Part shown: in pieces, positions 16,173-24,035 of the stretch
Layout: each line of letters opens with the position of its first letter
How positions within the stretch are numbered: position 1 is the first letter of the stretch
From: an uncultured Clostridia bacterium
GTDB lineage: Bacteria; Bacillota; Clostridia; Oscillospirales; Oscillospiraceae
DNA: 64,000 nt
Direction: 5' to 3'
NCBI GenBank assembly: GCA_947173485.1
Contig: CAMWFH010000003.1
Coordinates: forward strand, 1 to 64,000
Translations under genes and position numbers: made by a program
Notes under the pieces: model-generated
Seen by the model: the letters and a program-made list of their open reading frames with translations, nothing else
What the model was told of the DNA's origin: nothing
The model's database searches: none

Positions 16173-17507
16173 GTGACCAAAACGAACGAGCGGCAGATCC
16201 GCCTCTTCCTGGCGTCCAGCGCCGCCGCCTTCCTGGCCGCCGCCCTGATCAGCGCCCTCCTCCTGCCGGAGGAGCCCTCCCTGTTCGCCGGGCTGGCCCA
16301 GATCCTCCTCTCCCCGGCCCAGCTGACCAAGGACTATTTCCTGACCGGCGGCGTCCCTGCCACCTTCCTGAACATGGCCCTGGTGGGGGCGGTCTACGCG
16401 GCCCTCACCTGCCTGCCGGGGACCACGGTGAAAGGCAGCACCATCGCCGCCTGGTTCCTCACGGTGGGGTTCAGCTCCTGGGGCATCAACGTCCTCAACA
16501 TCTGGCCCTTTATCCTGGGCGTGTTCCTCCACGCCCTGGCCAGGCGGAAGCCCTTCGCCCAGTTCGTGGACCTGAGCATGTTCTCCACGGCCCTGTGCCC
16601 CCTGGCCAGCGAGCTGCTGCTGCGCTACCCCAATGCCGAGGAGGTCCAGGGCGTCACCGGGACGGGCGTGGTGCTGATGGTCGTGGTGGGGGCCCTGATC
16701 GGCTTCCTCACCCCGGCCCTGGCGGCCCACTCCCCCAATGTCCACAAGGGCTTCGACCTCTACTCCGCCGCCTTCCCCGGCGTGCTGCTGGGCCTGCTGG
16801 CCGTGGCGGTGCTGTATAAGACCCTGGGCCATGACGTGCCGGCCATCGCCGCCTCCCTGGGGGAGAGCCGGCCGGAGGTGGTGTGGACCTTCTGCGCCCT
16901 CTTCTTCCTGCTGTGCATCGCCGCCGGCTGCAAGGCCAATGCGCGGGCCGGCCAAAGGGCTTTCCATGGGTACAGGGCGCTGCTGCGGGACAGCGGCCAC
17001 AAAGCGGACTTCACCGCCAAATACGGCATGGGGCCCACCCTCATCAACCTGGGGGCCTACGGCCTCTTCATCCTGGCCTACTACATCCTGGTGAACCTGC
17101 TCCAGGGCAGCGCTTTCACGGGCTTCAACGGCGTGACTATGGGCATCGTGTTCTGCATGGTGTGCTTTGGGGCGGCGGGGAGCCATCCGGGGAACGTGTG
17201 GCCCATCATGATCGGCTATATGGCCGTCTCCTCCCTGATGGTCCTGCTGGGGAGCCCCTTCCCCATGAACGCCCAGGCCATCATGGTCGGTATGTGCTAT
17301 GCCAGCGGCCTGTGCCCCATCAGCGGGGTCTACGGCTGGTGGGCCGGCATCCTGGCCGGCGGGGTCCACTACTGCATGGTGACCTCCATCCCGCCGATCC
17401 ATGGGGGGTTCAGCCTCTATAACGGCGGCTTCACCGCCCTGCTGGTAGCCGCCATCCTGGTGCCCCAGCTGGAGATGTTCTGCAAGCCGAAAGAGGCCAA
17501 GACATGA
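16173..17507 (+). CDS. DUF1576 multi-spanning membrane protein
   Basis: A 444-residue polytopic membrane protein with roughly ten to twelve hydrophobic segments, resembling DUF1576 proteins of Firmicutes. It contains repeated glycine-rich helices such as GFSSWGINVLNIWPFILGVF and a late GMCYASGLCPISGVYGWWAG. The function is not established. The start is GTG 16173, 15 bases after folD, with only GGGGG as a possible ribosome binding site. Its stop overlaps the start of the cyclo-ligase gene (ATGA at 17504). Its place inside a one-carbon operon suggests transport of a folate, formate or related compound, but this is inference only. Confidence 0.8.
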   Translation: MTKTNERQIRLFLASSAAAFLAAALISALLLPEEPSLFAGLAQILLSPAQLTKDYFLTGGVPATFLNMALVGAVYAALTCLPGTTVKGSTIAAWFLTVGFSSWGINVLNIWPFILGVFLHALARRKPFAQFVDLSMFSTALCPLASELLLRYPNAEEVQGVTGTGVVLMVVVGALIGFLTPALAAHSPNVHKGFDLYSAAFPGVLLGLLAVAVLYKTLGHDVPAIAASLGESRPEVVWTFCALFFLLCIAAGCKANARAGQRAFHGYRALLRDSGHKADFTAKYGMGPTLINLGAYGLFILAYYILVNLLQGSAFTGFNGVTMGIVFCMVCFGAAGSHPGNVWPIMIGYMAVSSLMVLLGSPFPMNAQAIMVGMCYASGLCPISGVYGWWAGILAGGVHYCMVTSIPPIHGGFSLYNGGFTALLVAAILVPQLEMFCKPKEAKT

Positions 17508-18067
17508 CGGACAAGAAGGCCCTCCGGGCCCAGGTAGCGGAAAAGGTGCAGGGCCTGAGCTGGCTCTACCGGGAGAAGGCCGACCGGGCCATCCGCTTCC
17601 ATATCTATGGCTGGTCCCTCTACCAGGCCGCCGGGACGGTGTTCTGCTACGCCGGGACGGACCGGGAGATCGACACCCGGGAGCTGCTCAGCAGCGCTCT
17701 GATCGCCGGCAAGCGGGTGGTCCTGCCAGTCTGCACCGGCCCCGGCGTGATGGAGGCCCGTGCGATCGAATCGATGGAGGACCTGGTGCCGGGGAAATAC
17801 GGCATCCTAGCCCCCAAGCCGGGGTGTGCCCTGGTGGCGCCGGAGGCGATCGACCTGGCTTTCATCCCCTGCGCCAGCGGCAACGCCAAGGGCGAGCGCC
17901 TGGGCTACGGCGGCGGCTTCTACGACCGCTACCTGCCCCGGATGCGCTGTCCCACGGCCCTCCTCTGCCGGCAGGAGCTGATGCTGGAGGAGATCCCTAT
18001 GGAGAGCCACGATGTCAGGATCGAATATCTGATCACGGAGAGCGGCATCACCCGGTGCCGCCCCTAA
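17504..18067 (+). CDS. 5-formyltetrahydrofolate cyclo-ligase
   Basis: A 187-residue ATP-dependent enzyme that converts 5-formyl-THF to 5,10-methenyl-THF, which returns the storage or inhibitory form to the active pool. The family signature GERLGYGGGFYDRYL is near residues 128-142 and the preceding LAFIPCASGNAKG is conserved. It is translationally coupled to the DUF1576 gene by ATGA. It is the last gene of the XRE-led operon and is followed by a strong hairpin at 18074-18099. Confidence 0.93.
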   Translation: MTDKKALRAQVAEKVQGLSWLYREKADRAIRFHIYGWSLYQAAGTVFCYAGTDREIDTRELLSSALIAGKRVVLPVCTGPGVMEARAIESMEDLVPGKYGILAPKPGCALVAPEAIDLAFIPCASGNAKGERLGYGGGFYDRYLPRMRCPTALLCRQELMLEEIPMESHDVRIEYLITESGITRCRP

Positions 18068-18073
18068 AGAGCG

Positions 18074-18105
18074 AGGCCCCTGCCCAGCGGCAGGGGCCTT
18101 CGGTC
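18074..18105 (+). terminator. Terminator of the XRE-folate operon
   Basis: A perfect 11-bp stem, AGGCCCCTGCC (18074-18084) with GGCAGGGGCCT (18089-18099). The tail is only moderately T-rich. Confidence 0.75.
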
Positions 18106-18137
18106 TGTTCTATCGTAAACAATTTTCAAAAAAGAGG

Positions 18138-18189
18138 TTGACAACTAAGGCGGCCTATTGTAAACTATACCTACTTTATAAGTTTACAA
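18138..18189 (+). promoter_or_regulatory. bioY promoter with BirA-type operator
   Basis: TTGACA (18138-18143) lies 17 bases before TAAACT (18161-18166). The -10 box lies inside the palindrome TTGTAAAC (18158-18165) - 16 bases - GTTTACAA (18182-18189), which has the architecture of BirA operators in Firmicutes. Biotin-loaded BirA bound there would block initiation. An extra half-site-like GTAAACAA lies at 18116-18122. Confidence 0.85.
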
Positions 18190-18201
18190 CGGAGGTGTCC
18201 T

Positions 18202-18756
18202 ATGACGAACAACAAGACCCGTGCCCTGCTGCTCACGTCCCTCTTTGCCGCCCTGGCGGCCATCGGCGCTTTTTTGAGGATCCCGGTGGGGGAGTCCTCC
18301 TTCACCCTTCAGGTGCTGTTCACCTGCATGGCCGGCGTGCTGCTGGGGCCCAAGTATGGCGCCCTGTCCCAGCTAGTCTATGTACTGCTGGGGCTGATCG
18401 GCCTGCCGGTCTTTACCGCCGGCGGCGGCTTTGGCTATGTGTTCCATCCCAACTTCGGCTTCCTGCTGGGGATGATCCCCATGGCCTTCATCATCGGCCT
18501 GCTGACCCGGAAGGACGCCTCCCCCCTGCGGATCGCCCTGGCCTGCGCCTGCGGCACGGCGGTGCTGTATCTGGTAGGGATCCCCTACCTGTGGCTGATC
18601 CTCAACGTCTATATGGGCAAGGGGATGACCTTTGCGGCCCTGATCGGGGCCTATATGCTGCCCTTCCTGCTCTTTGACGCGCTGAAGATCGCCGCCGCGG
18701 CCCTCCTGTGCCCCCGCATCCTCCGGGGCCTGTCCCCGGTCTTTGCCCGGGCCTGA
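18202..18756 (+). CDS. bioY: Biotin ECF-transporter S component
   Basis: A 184-residue membrane protein with about six hydrophobic helices, the substrate-binding subunit for biotin uptake. The conserved segments SFTLQVLFTCMAGVLLGPKYG and the later GGGFGYVFHPNFGFLLGM (IGLPVFTAGGGFGY region) are characteristic of BioY. ATG 18202 follows GGAGGTG, directly downstream of a BirA-like operator that independently supports biotin as the substrate. No EcfA or EcfT genes are adjacent, so it must use a shared energising module or act alone. Confidence 0.94.
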   Translation: MTNNKTRALLLTSLFAALAAIGAFLRIPVGESSFTLQVLFTCMAGVLLGPKYGALSQLVYVLLGLIGLPVFTAGGGFGYVFHPNFGFLLGMIPMAFIIGLLTRKDASPLRIALACACGTAVLYLVGIPYLWLILNVYMGKGMTFAALIGAYMLPFLLFDALKIAAAALLCPRILRGLSPVFARA

Positions 18757-18805
18757 CACGCTCATCCCCCCTTTCTCAGGCCGGAGAGCTCCCGCCCTCC
18801 CCAAG

Positions 18806-18828
18806 GGCCGGCCCCCCGGCCTGTTCTT
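18806..18828 (+). terminator. Terminator after bioY
   Basis: GGCCGG (18806-18811) pairs with CCGGCC (18816-18821), followed by TGTTCTTT. Confidence 0.6.
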
Positions 18829-18835
18829 TCCGATA

Positions 18836-18859
18836 CGTTATCCTTATATGAAAATAACG
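18836..18859. promoter_or_regulatory. 24-bp palindrome, copy 1 of a molybdate-regulon operator candidate
   Basis: CGTTAT (18836-18841) and ATAACG (18854-18859) flank an AT-rich centre. It matches the copy at 19983-20006 at 21 of 24 positions. It lies just upstream of the -35 box, where an activator would bind. Confidence 0.7.
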
Positions 18860-18860
18860 C

Positions 18861-18890
18861 TTGACAGACCGCCCATTGGTGTATTACAAT
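18861..18890 (+). promoter_or_regulatory. Promoter of the molybdopterin-binding protein gene
   Basis: Perfect TTGACA (18861-18866) and TACAAT (18885-18890), spacer 18, about 29 bases before ATG 18919. Confidence 0.8.
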
Positions 18891-18918
18891 GTAAGGCAAA
18901 TCGGACCAGGAGGCTGCT

Positions 18919-19938
18919 ATGAAGCTGATCGAGACTACCCAAGCCGTGGGCCATGTGCTCTGCCACGATATGACCCAGATCATCCCAGGTGTGACCAAGG
19001 ACGCCCGGTTCCGCAAGGGCCATGTGGTCACGGAGGAGGACATCCCCGTCCTGCTCAGCATGGGGAAGGAGCATCTGTACGTCTGGGAAAAGACGCCAGG
19101 GATGCTCCACGAGAACGAGGGGGCGGAGCGTCTCCGGGCCATCTGCCAGGGGGCATCCATGCGCCCCACGCCGGTGAAGGAGGGCAAGATCGAGCTGATC
19201 GCGGAGACCGACGGCCTCTTCCGGGTGGACGCGGACCGCCTGGCGGCGGTCAACAGCGTGGGAGACGTGATCGTGGCCACCCGCCACACCAACACCGCCG
19301 TCCGGGCCGGGGACAAGCTGGCGGGGATGCGGGTGGTGCCCCTGGTCATCCCGGAGGAGACCCTGGCGGCAGCGGAGCAGGCCGCCGGGGAGGAGCCCCT
19401 GCTGTCCCTGACCCCCTGGAAACGGCGGACTGCCGCCATCATCGCCACCGGCAGTGAGGTCCAGAAGGGACTGATCGAGGACCGGTTCACGCCGGTGGTC
19501 CAGGCGAAGCTGGCGGACTTCGGGGTCCGCACCATCTGCACCGCCACCCCCGGCGACGACAGGGAGGCTATCACCGCCGCTATCCACGCCGCCCGTGACC
19601 AGGGGGCGGAGATCGTCCTCTGCACCGGCGGCATGAGCGTGGACCCGGACGACCGCACCCCCGGCGCGATCCGGGCGGCGGGGCCCCGGATCGTGACCTA
19701 CGGCGCGCCGGTCCTGCCGGGGGCCATGCTCCTGGTGGGCTACTTTGACGATGGCACCCCCATCCTGGGCCTGCCCGGCTGCGTCATGTACGCCAAGACC
19801 AGCGTCTTTGACCTGCTGCTGCCCCAGATCGTAGCCGATGTCCCCATCCGGCGGGAGGAGATCGTCCGCATGGGGGAGGGCGGGCTGTGCTTAGGCTGCG
19901 GCCAGTGCCATTTCCCCAACTGCGGCTTTGGCCGGTGA
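18919..19938 (+). CDS. Molybdopterin-binding protein, MoeA/MogA-like
   Basis: A 339-residue protein. The C-terminal half is a MoCF-binding (MogA/MoeA-like) domain with AAIIATGSEVQKGLIEDRF and CTGGMSVDPDDRTPGAIR, which bind molybdopterin. The N-terminal half starts with IETTQAVGHVLCHDMTQI, as in the stand-alone molybdopterin-binding proteins of anaerobes. The tail GGLCLGCGQCHFPNCGFG holds four cysteines and looks like a metal or Fe-S site. It probably acts in molybdenum-cofactor assembly for molybdenum hydroxylases. It shares a 24-bp palindrome with modA, 45 bases downstream of its own stop. Confidence 0.85.
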   Translation: MKLIETTQAVGHVLCHDMTQIIPGVTKDARFRKGHVVTEEDIPVLLSMGKEHLYVWEKTPGMLHENEGAERLRAICQGASMRPTPVKEGKIELIAETDGLFRVDADRLAAVNSVGDVIVATRHTNTAVRAGDKLAGMRVVPLVIPEETLAAAEQAAGEEPLLSLTPWKRRTAAIIATGSEVQKGLIEDRFTPVVQAKLADFGVRTICTATPGDDREAITAAIHAARDQGAEIVLCTGGMSVDPDDRTPGAIRAAGPRIVTYGAPVLPGAMLLVGYFDDGTPILGLPGCVMYAKTSVFDLLLPQIVADVPIRREEIVRMGEGGLCLGCGQCHFPNCGFGR

Positions 19939-19947
19939 CCCTTTTTC

Positions 19948-19975
19948 GGGCCGTCTGTGTGGGCGGCCCCTTTGG
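19948..19975 (+). terminator. Hairpin between the molybdopterin-binding protein gene and modA
   Basis: GGGCCG (19948-19953) pairs with CGGCCC (19964-19969), followed by CTTT. It would separate the two transcripts. Confidence 0.55.
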
Positions 19976-19982
19976 GGACCAC

Positions 19983-20006
19983 CGTTATTCTTACATAAAA
20001 ATAACG
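19983..20006. promoter_or_regulatory. 24-bp palindrome, copy 2, upstream of modA
   Basis: CGTTAT (19983-19988) and ATAACG (20001-20006), with exactly the spacing of copy 1. Here it lies only 18 bases from ATG 20024 and no promoter fits downstream, so the transcript start must overlap or precede it, as expected for repression. Confidence 0.7.
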
Positions 20007-20023
20007 GATAGGAGAGATCGACT

Positions 20024-20800
20024 ATGAAACGCTGTTTTCCCCTGCTGCTCGCCCTGCTGCTTTGCCTGCCCGCCTGTGGTAAAAAGGAGCAGCCCCGGAC
20101 CGAAGTGGTCGTCTTTGCCGCCGCATCCCTGGAGGCGGCGCTGACGGAGATCGCCGAACTTTATAAGACCGCAGCCCCGGATGTGGACCTGGTGTTCACC
20201 TTCGACTCCTCCGGCACCCTGCGGACCCAGATCCAGGAGGGGGCCGCCTGCGACCTGTTCCTCTCCGCCGGCCAGTCCCAGATGGACGATGTGGAGGCGG
20301 ACTATGTGGCAGAGGGCTCCCGGATCGACCTGCTGGAGAACAAGGTAGTCCTGGCGGTGCCCGAGTCCGACCCCGCCGGAATCGGGAGCTTTGCCGGTCT
20401 GACCTCTGACCGGCTGACCCTGCTGTGCATCGGCAATTCGGACGTGCCGGTGGGGGCCTACTCCCTGGAGATCCTGGACCATCTGGGCCTCGATATAGAG
20501 GCGCTGGAACGTGAGGGCAAGGTGACCTATGCCTCCAATGTGACGGAGGTGGCCACCCAGGTGAAGGAGGGGGCTGTGGACTGCGGCATCATCTACGCCA
20601 CCGACGCCGCCACCCACGGTCTCACCGTGGTGGATGAGACGGACGAGACCATGTGCCGCCGGGTGGTCTATCCCGCCGCCGTGATCGGCAGCGGCAGCGC
20701 CCCGGAGGCCGCCCAGGCGTTCCTGGACTATCTGGCCGCGGACGGAGCCGCCGCCGGCATCCTGGAGAACATCGGCTTCACGGTCCTGACAAGAAGCTAA
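20024..20800 (+). CDS. modA: Molybdate ABC transporter substrate-binding lipoprotein
   Basis: A 258-residue secreted lipoprotein. The signal peptide ends in a lipobox at LPAC with the lipidated Cys18. The mature part begins with VVVFAAASLEAALTEIA and contains the oxyanion-binding segment FTFDSSGTLRTQIQEGA, then DLFLSAGQSQMD, typical of ModA. It would capture molybdate or tungstate and deliver it to ModB. The RBS AGGAGAG (20010-20016) lies immediately after the palindrome at 19983-20006. modB follows 42 bases later. Confidence 0.93.
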   Translation: MKRCFPLLLALLLCLPACGKKEQPRTEVVVFAAASLEAALTEIAELYKTAAPDVDLVFTFDSSGTLRTQIQEGAACDLFLSAGQSQMDDVEADYVAEGSRIDLLENKVVLAVPESDPAGIGSFAGLTSDRLTLLCIGNSDVPVGAYSLEILDHLGLDIEALEREGKVTYASNVTEVATQVKEGAVDCGIIYATDAATHGLTVVDETDETMCRRVVYPAAVIGSGSAPEAAQAFLDYLAADGAAAGILENIGFTVLTRS

Positions 20801-20842
20801 GATAAAGCGCTAATAAGATAAAGAGCTAAAAGGAGACCGCCT

Positions 20843-21493
20843 ATGGACTGGTTCCCCCTGCTGAACTCCCTGCGCATCGCCGCCATCGCCACGGCCCTGG
20901 CCTTCTTCGCCGGGATCGGCGCGGCCCACTATGCCGCCCGGCTGCCCCGGATGGTCAAGGGGCTCGTAGACGTGGTGCTGACCCTGCCCCTGGTCCTGCC
21001 GCCCACGGTGGTGGGCTGGGCCCTCCTGCGGCTGACGGGGCCCAACCGGCCCCTGGGGCAGTGGGCGGCTCAGTTCGGCGTGAAGCTGACCATGGTCTGG
21101 TATGCCGGCATCCTGGCAGCGGCGGCGGTGGCCTTCCCCCTGATGTACCGGACGGCCAGGGGAGCCTTCGAGTCCTTCGACCCCGCCCTGGCCCAAGCCG
21201 CCAAGACCCTGGGCTGCTCCGATATCCGCATCTTCTGGCAGATCCAGCTCCCCTGCTGCCGCCAGGGCATCCTGGCCGGCACGGTGCTGACCTTCGCCCG
21301 GGCCCTGGGGGAGTACGGGGCCACGGCCATGGTGGCCGGGTACACCCCAGGCCGCACCGCCACCATCTCCACCACCGTCTACCAGCTCTGGCGCACCGGC
21401 GACGACGCCGGGGCCATGGCCTGGGTGGCGGTGAACGTGGCGATCTCCGCCGCCGTGCTGACGGCGGTCAACTTGCTGGAACGCAGGCGCTGA
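20843..21493 (+). CDS. modB: Molybdate ABC transporter permease
   Basis: A 216-residue membrane permease with about five to six helices. It carries the cytoplasmic EAA-like motif for ATPase docking (ARALGEYGATAMVAG preceded by LAQAAKTLGCSDIRIFWQIQLP), which is conserved in ModB/CysT-type permeases. AAGGAGA precedes ATG 20843. The expected ATPase modC is missing: htpG, with its own promoter and CIRCE element, starts 134 bases downstream. The ATPase must be encoded elsewhere or borrowed from another transporter. Confidence 0.93.
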   Translation: MDWFPLLNSLRIAAIATALAFFAGIGAAHYAARLPRMVKGLVDVVLTLPLVLPPTVVGWALLRLTGPNRPLGQWAAQFGVKLTMVWYAGILAAAAVAFPLMYRTARGAFESFDPALAQAAKTLGCSDIRIFWQIQLPCCRQGILAGTVLTFARALGEYGATAMVAGYTPGRTATISTTVYQLWRTGDDAGAMAWVAVNVAISAAVLTAVNLLERRR

Positions 21494-21517
21494 CTTTGTA
21501 AATTTTTTGTGACCTAC

Positions 21518-21546
21518 TTGCCATTTGGCCCCATAGGGGGTATAGT
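21518..21546 (+). promoter_or_regulatory. htpG promoter
   Basis: TTGCCA (21518-21523) and TATAGT (21541-21546), spacer 17, immediately upstream of the CIRCE element. Confidence 0.85.
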
Positions 21547-21551
21547 ATGGG

Positions 21552-21578
21552 TTAGCACTCACCAGCTTTGAGTGCTAA
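21552..21578. promoter_or_regulatory. CIRCE operator (HrcA binding site)
   Basis: Exact TTAGCACTC (21552-21560) - 9 bases - GAGTGCTAA (21570-21578), the canonical HrcA heat-shock operator. It sits right after the -10 box. Confidence 0.97.
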
Positions 21579-21626
21579 CCCATTTGTTTTTGAAAAAATA
21601 TTTGTATATACGGAGGAAACGGACCC

Positions 21627-23531
21627 ATGGCAAAGAAACAATTCAAGGCGGAATCCAAGCGGCTGCTGGACCTGATGGTCAACTCCATCTACACCCACAA
21701 GGAGATCTTCCTCCGGGAGCTGATCTCCAACGCCAGCGACGCCTCGGACAAGCTGGCCTACAAGGCCCTCACCGATGACAGCATCCAGACCAAGCGGAGC
21801 GACTTGGAGATCTTCGTCACCGTGGACCAGGAGCATCGGATGCTGACCATCTCCGACCGGGGCATCGGCATGGACAAGGAGGCCCTGGAGGCCAACCTGG
21901 GCACCATCGCCCGCAGCGGCTCCCTCCAGTTCAAGCAGGAGATGGAGGAAAAGAGGGATACGGACATCATCGGCCAGTTCGGCGTGGGGTTCTATGCCGC
22001 CTTCATGGTGGCGGACCATGTGTCGGTGCTGTCCCGGGCCTACGGCAGCGAGGAGGCGTGGCTGTGGCAGAGCGACGGCGCCGACGGCTACACCGTCACC
22101 CAGGCGGAGAAGGAGGCCCCCGGCACCGATGTGATCCTGCACATCAAGCCCGACAGCGAGGATGAGCAGTACAGCCCCTTCCTGGACAGCCATCACCTCC
22201 AGGAGCTGATCAAGAAGTACTCTGACTATATCCGCTATCCCATCCGCATGGAGGTGGAGGAGAGCCGGATGAAGGAGAAGCCCGCCGATGCCGGGGACGA
22301 CTGGCAGCCGGAGTGGGAGACCGTCCGTGAGGTCAAGACCCTTAACTCCATGGTCCCCCTGTGGCAGCGGCGAAAGAGCGAGGTGACGGACGAGGAGTAC
22401 AACGCCTTCTATAAGGAAAAATTCGGCGACTGGGAGGACCCCCTGTCGGTGGTCTATATGGCCGCCGAGGGCCAGGTGGAGTACAAGGCCCTGCTGTATA
22501 TCCCCGCCAAGGCCCCCTACGACTTCTATACCCGTGACTATGAGAAGGGCCTCCAGCTCTACTCCTCCGGGGTGCTGATCATGGACAAGTGCGCCGACCT
22601 GCTGCCGGACCACTTCCGGTTCGTCCGGGGCGTGGTGGACAGTGCCGACTTCTCCCTGAACATCTCCCGTGAGATGCTCCAGCACACCCGCCAGCTGAAG
22701 CTGATCGCCGGCGCCCTGGAGAAGAAGATCAAGGCAGAGCTTTTGCGGCTGCTCCAGGAGGACCGGGAGAAGTATGAGGGCTTCTGGGCCGCCTTTGGGT
22801 CCCAACTGAAGTATGGCGTGGTGGCGGACTATGGCCGGCACAAGGACCTCCTGAAGGACCTGCTCCTGTTCTGGTCCAGCAAGGAGGAGGGGCTGACCAC
22901 CCTTGCCGCCTACAAGGACCGGATGACCGAGGACCAGCCCTTCATCTATTACGCCTGCGGCGAGAGCGCCCAGAGGATCCGACAGCTGCCCCAGGTGGAG
23001 CGGATCACGGAAAAGGGCTACGAGATCCTCTGCTGCACCGAGGACGTGGACGACTTCGTGATGAAGGCCCTGGGAGACCTGGACGGCAAGCCCTTCAAGT
23101 CCGTCAGCGATGAGGACGCCCTGCCCCAGTCCGAGGAGGAGAAGAAGGCCGCCGAGGAGAAGGCCGAGGCCGGCAAGGGGGTCCTGGAGGCGGTGAAGGC
23201 CGCTCTGGGGGACCGGGTGAAGGACGTGCGCGCCTCCGCGATCCTCCGCTCCGCCGCCGTCTGCCTCTCCACCGACGGCTATGTGACGCTGGAGATGGAG
23301 AAGTATATGCGCAAGTTCGAGAAGGACAGCCCCATGAAGGCCGAGCGGGTGCTGGAGCTGAACCCGGATTCTCCCGTGTTCGCCGCCCTCCAGGGGGCCG
23401 TGGACGCCGGGGACACGGAGAAGGTGGAGAAGTACGCCAAGCTGCTCTACGGCCAGGCCCTCCTGCTGGCGGACCTGCCCCTGGAGGACGTGGCGGAGTA
23501 CAGCCGCCTGATCTGCGAGCTGATGGCGTAA
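21627..23531 (+). CDS. htpG: Molecular chaperone HtpG (Hsp90)
   Basis: A 634-residue cytosolic Hsp90 chaperone. The N-terminal GHKL ATPase domain shows ELISNASDASDKL (metal and nucleotide Asn), SDRGIGM and GQFGVGFYAAFM. The middle domain has the conserved RGVVDSADFSLNISREMLQ. The C-terminal dimerisation domain is complete. A CIRCE element directly in front indicates HrcA control together with groE and dnaK, which are not in the window. In B. subtilis htpG is outside the HrcA regulon, so the arrangement is lineage-specific. Confidence 0.97.
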   Translation: MAKKQFKAESKRLLDLMVNSIYTHKEIFLRELISNASDASDKLAYKALTDDSIQTKRSDLEIFVTVDQEHRMLTISDRGIGMDKEALEANLGTIARSGSLQFKQEMEEKRDTDIIGQFGVGFYAAFMVADHVSVLSRAYGSEEAWLWQSDGADGYTVTQAEKEAPGTDVILHIKPDSEDEQYSPFLDSHHLQELIKKYSDYIRYPIRMEVEESRMKEKPADAGDDWQPEWETVREVKTLNSMVPLWQRRKSEVTDEEYNAFYKEKFGDWEDPLSVVYMAAEGQVEYKALLYIPAKAPYDFYTRDYEKGLQLYSSGVLIMDKCADLLPDHFRFVRGVVDSADFSLNISREMLQHTRQLKLIAGALEKKIKAELLRLLQEDREKYEGFWAAFGSQLKYGVVADYGRHKDLLKDLLLFWSSKEEGLTTLAAYKDRMTEDQPFIYYACGESAQRIRQLPQVERITEKGYEILCCTEDVDDFVMKALGDLDGKPFKSVSDEDALPQSEEEKKAAEEKAEAGKGVLEAVKAALGDRVKDVRASAILRSAAVCLSTDGYVTLEMEKYMRKFEKDSPMKAERVLELNPDSPVFAALQGAVDAGDTEKVEKYAKLLYGQALLLADLPLEDVAEYSRLICELMA

Positions 23532-23641
23532 AGGGGGGGCCGGCAGAGGGCGCTTTCGTCAGATCCGGGCCTAAGAGGCGGGGGAGCAGCCGTTCTTTTG
23601 TGGATAACACACATTTTTCCGCAAAATGACTGAAAACTCCC

Positions 23642-23670
23642 TTTACAAGCTATAATAAGTGTGCTATAGT
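23642..23670 (+). promoter_or_regulatory. rpsO promoter
   Basis: TTTACA (23642-23647) and TATAGT (23665-23670), spacer 17. A perfect TATAAT at 23651-23656 lies between them without a matching -35. The 110 bases between htpG and this promoter show nothing else I can identify. Confidence 0.7.
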
Positions 23671-23686
23671 AAGCCGGTACAGTTCC

Positions 23687-23727
23687 CTGGCCTCGCTGCG
23701 CGGCGGCACCTGCCCCGGCGCGGCCAG
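23687..23727 (+). promoter_or_regulatory. Structured rpsO leader
   Basis: CTGGCC (23687-23692) pairs with GGCCAG (23722-23727) around GC-rich inner sequence in the 5' untranslated region. Ribosomal protein S15 represses its own mRNA through leader structures in several phyla, so this is a candidate autoregulatory site. Confidence 0.4.
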
Positions 23728-23759
23728 CGGAGAATCAACAGAAAGGTGAAACAACGACT

Positions 23760-24026
23760 ATGATGCAGAAAGCCCAAAAGACCTCTATCATCGAATCCAA
23801 CCGTACCCACGCTACCGACACCGGCTCCCCCGAGGTCCAGGTCGCCATCCTGACGGAGCGGATCAACCAGCTCACTGAGCATCTGAAGGTCCACATCCAC
23901 GACAACCACAGCCGCCGGGGGCTGTATAAGATGATCGGTAAGCGCCGCAGCCTGCTGGACTATCTGGCCCGGAAGGATGTGGAGCGTTACCGCGCTCTGA
24001 TCGCCAAGCTGGGTATCCGTAAGTAA
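23760..24026 (+). CDS. rpsO: 30S ribosomal protein S15
   Basis: An 88-residue primary 16S rRNA-binding protein, the normal family length. Signature segments are [27 protein letters not shown] and [15 protein letters not shown] at 23742-23748 favours ATG 23760 over ATG 23763. It is followed by a strong terminator and then pnp, the common rpsO-pnp order in bacteria, although here each gene seems to have its own leader. Confidence 0.98.
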   Translation: MMQKAQKTSIIESNRTHATDTGSPEVQVAILTERINQLTEHLKVHIHDNHSRRGLYKMIGKRRSLLDYLARKDVERYRALIAKLGIRK

Positions 24027-24035
24027 GGGCGTCAT

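Noticed and set aside
23581..23625. TGTGGATAACAC as a DnaA box
   Set aside because: A single TTGTGGATAAC-like site without a cluster or AT-rich unwinding region does not support an origin. The position between htpG and rpsO also argues against it.
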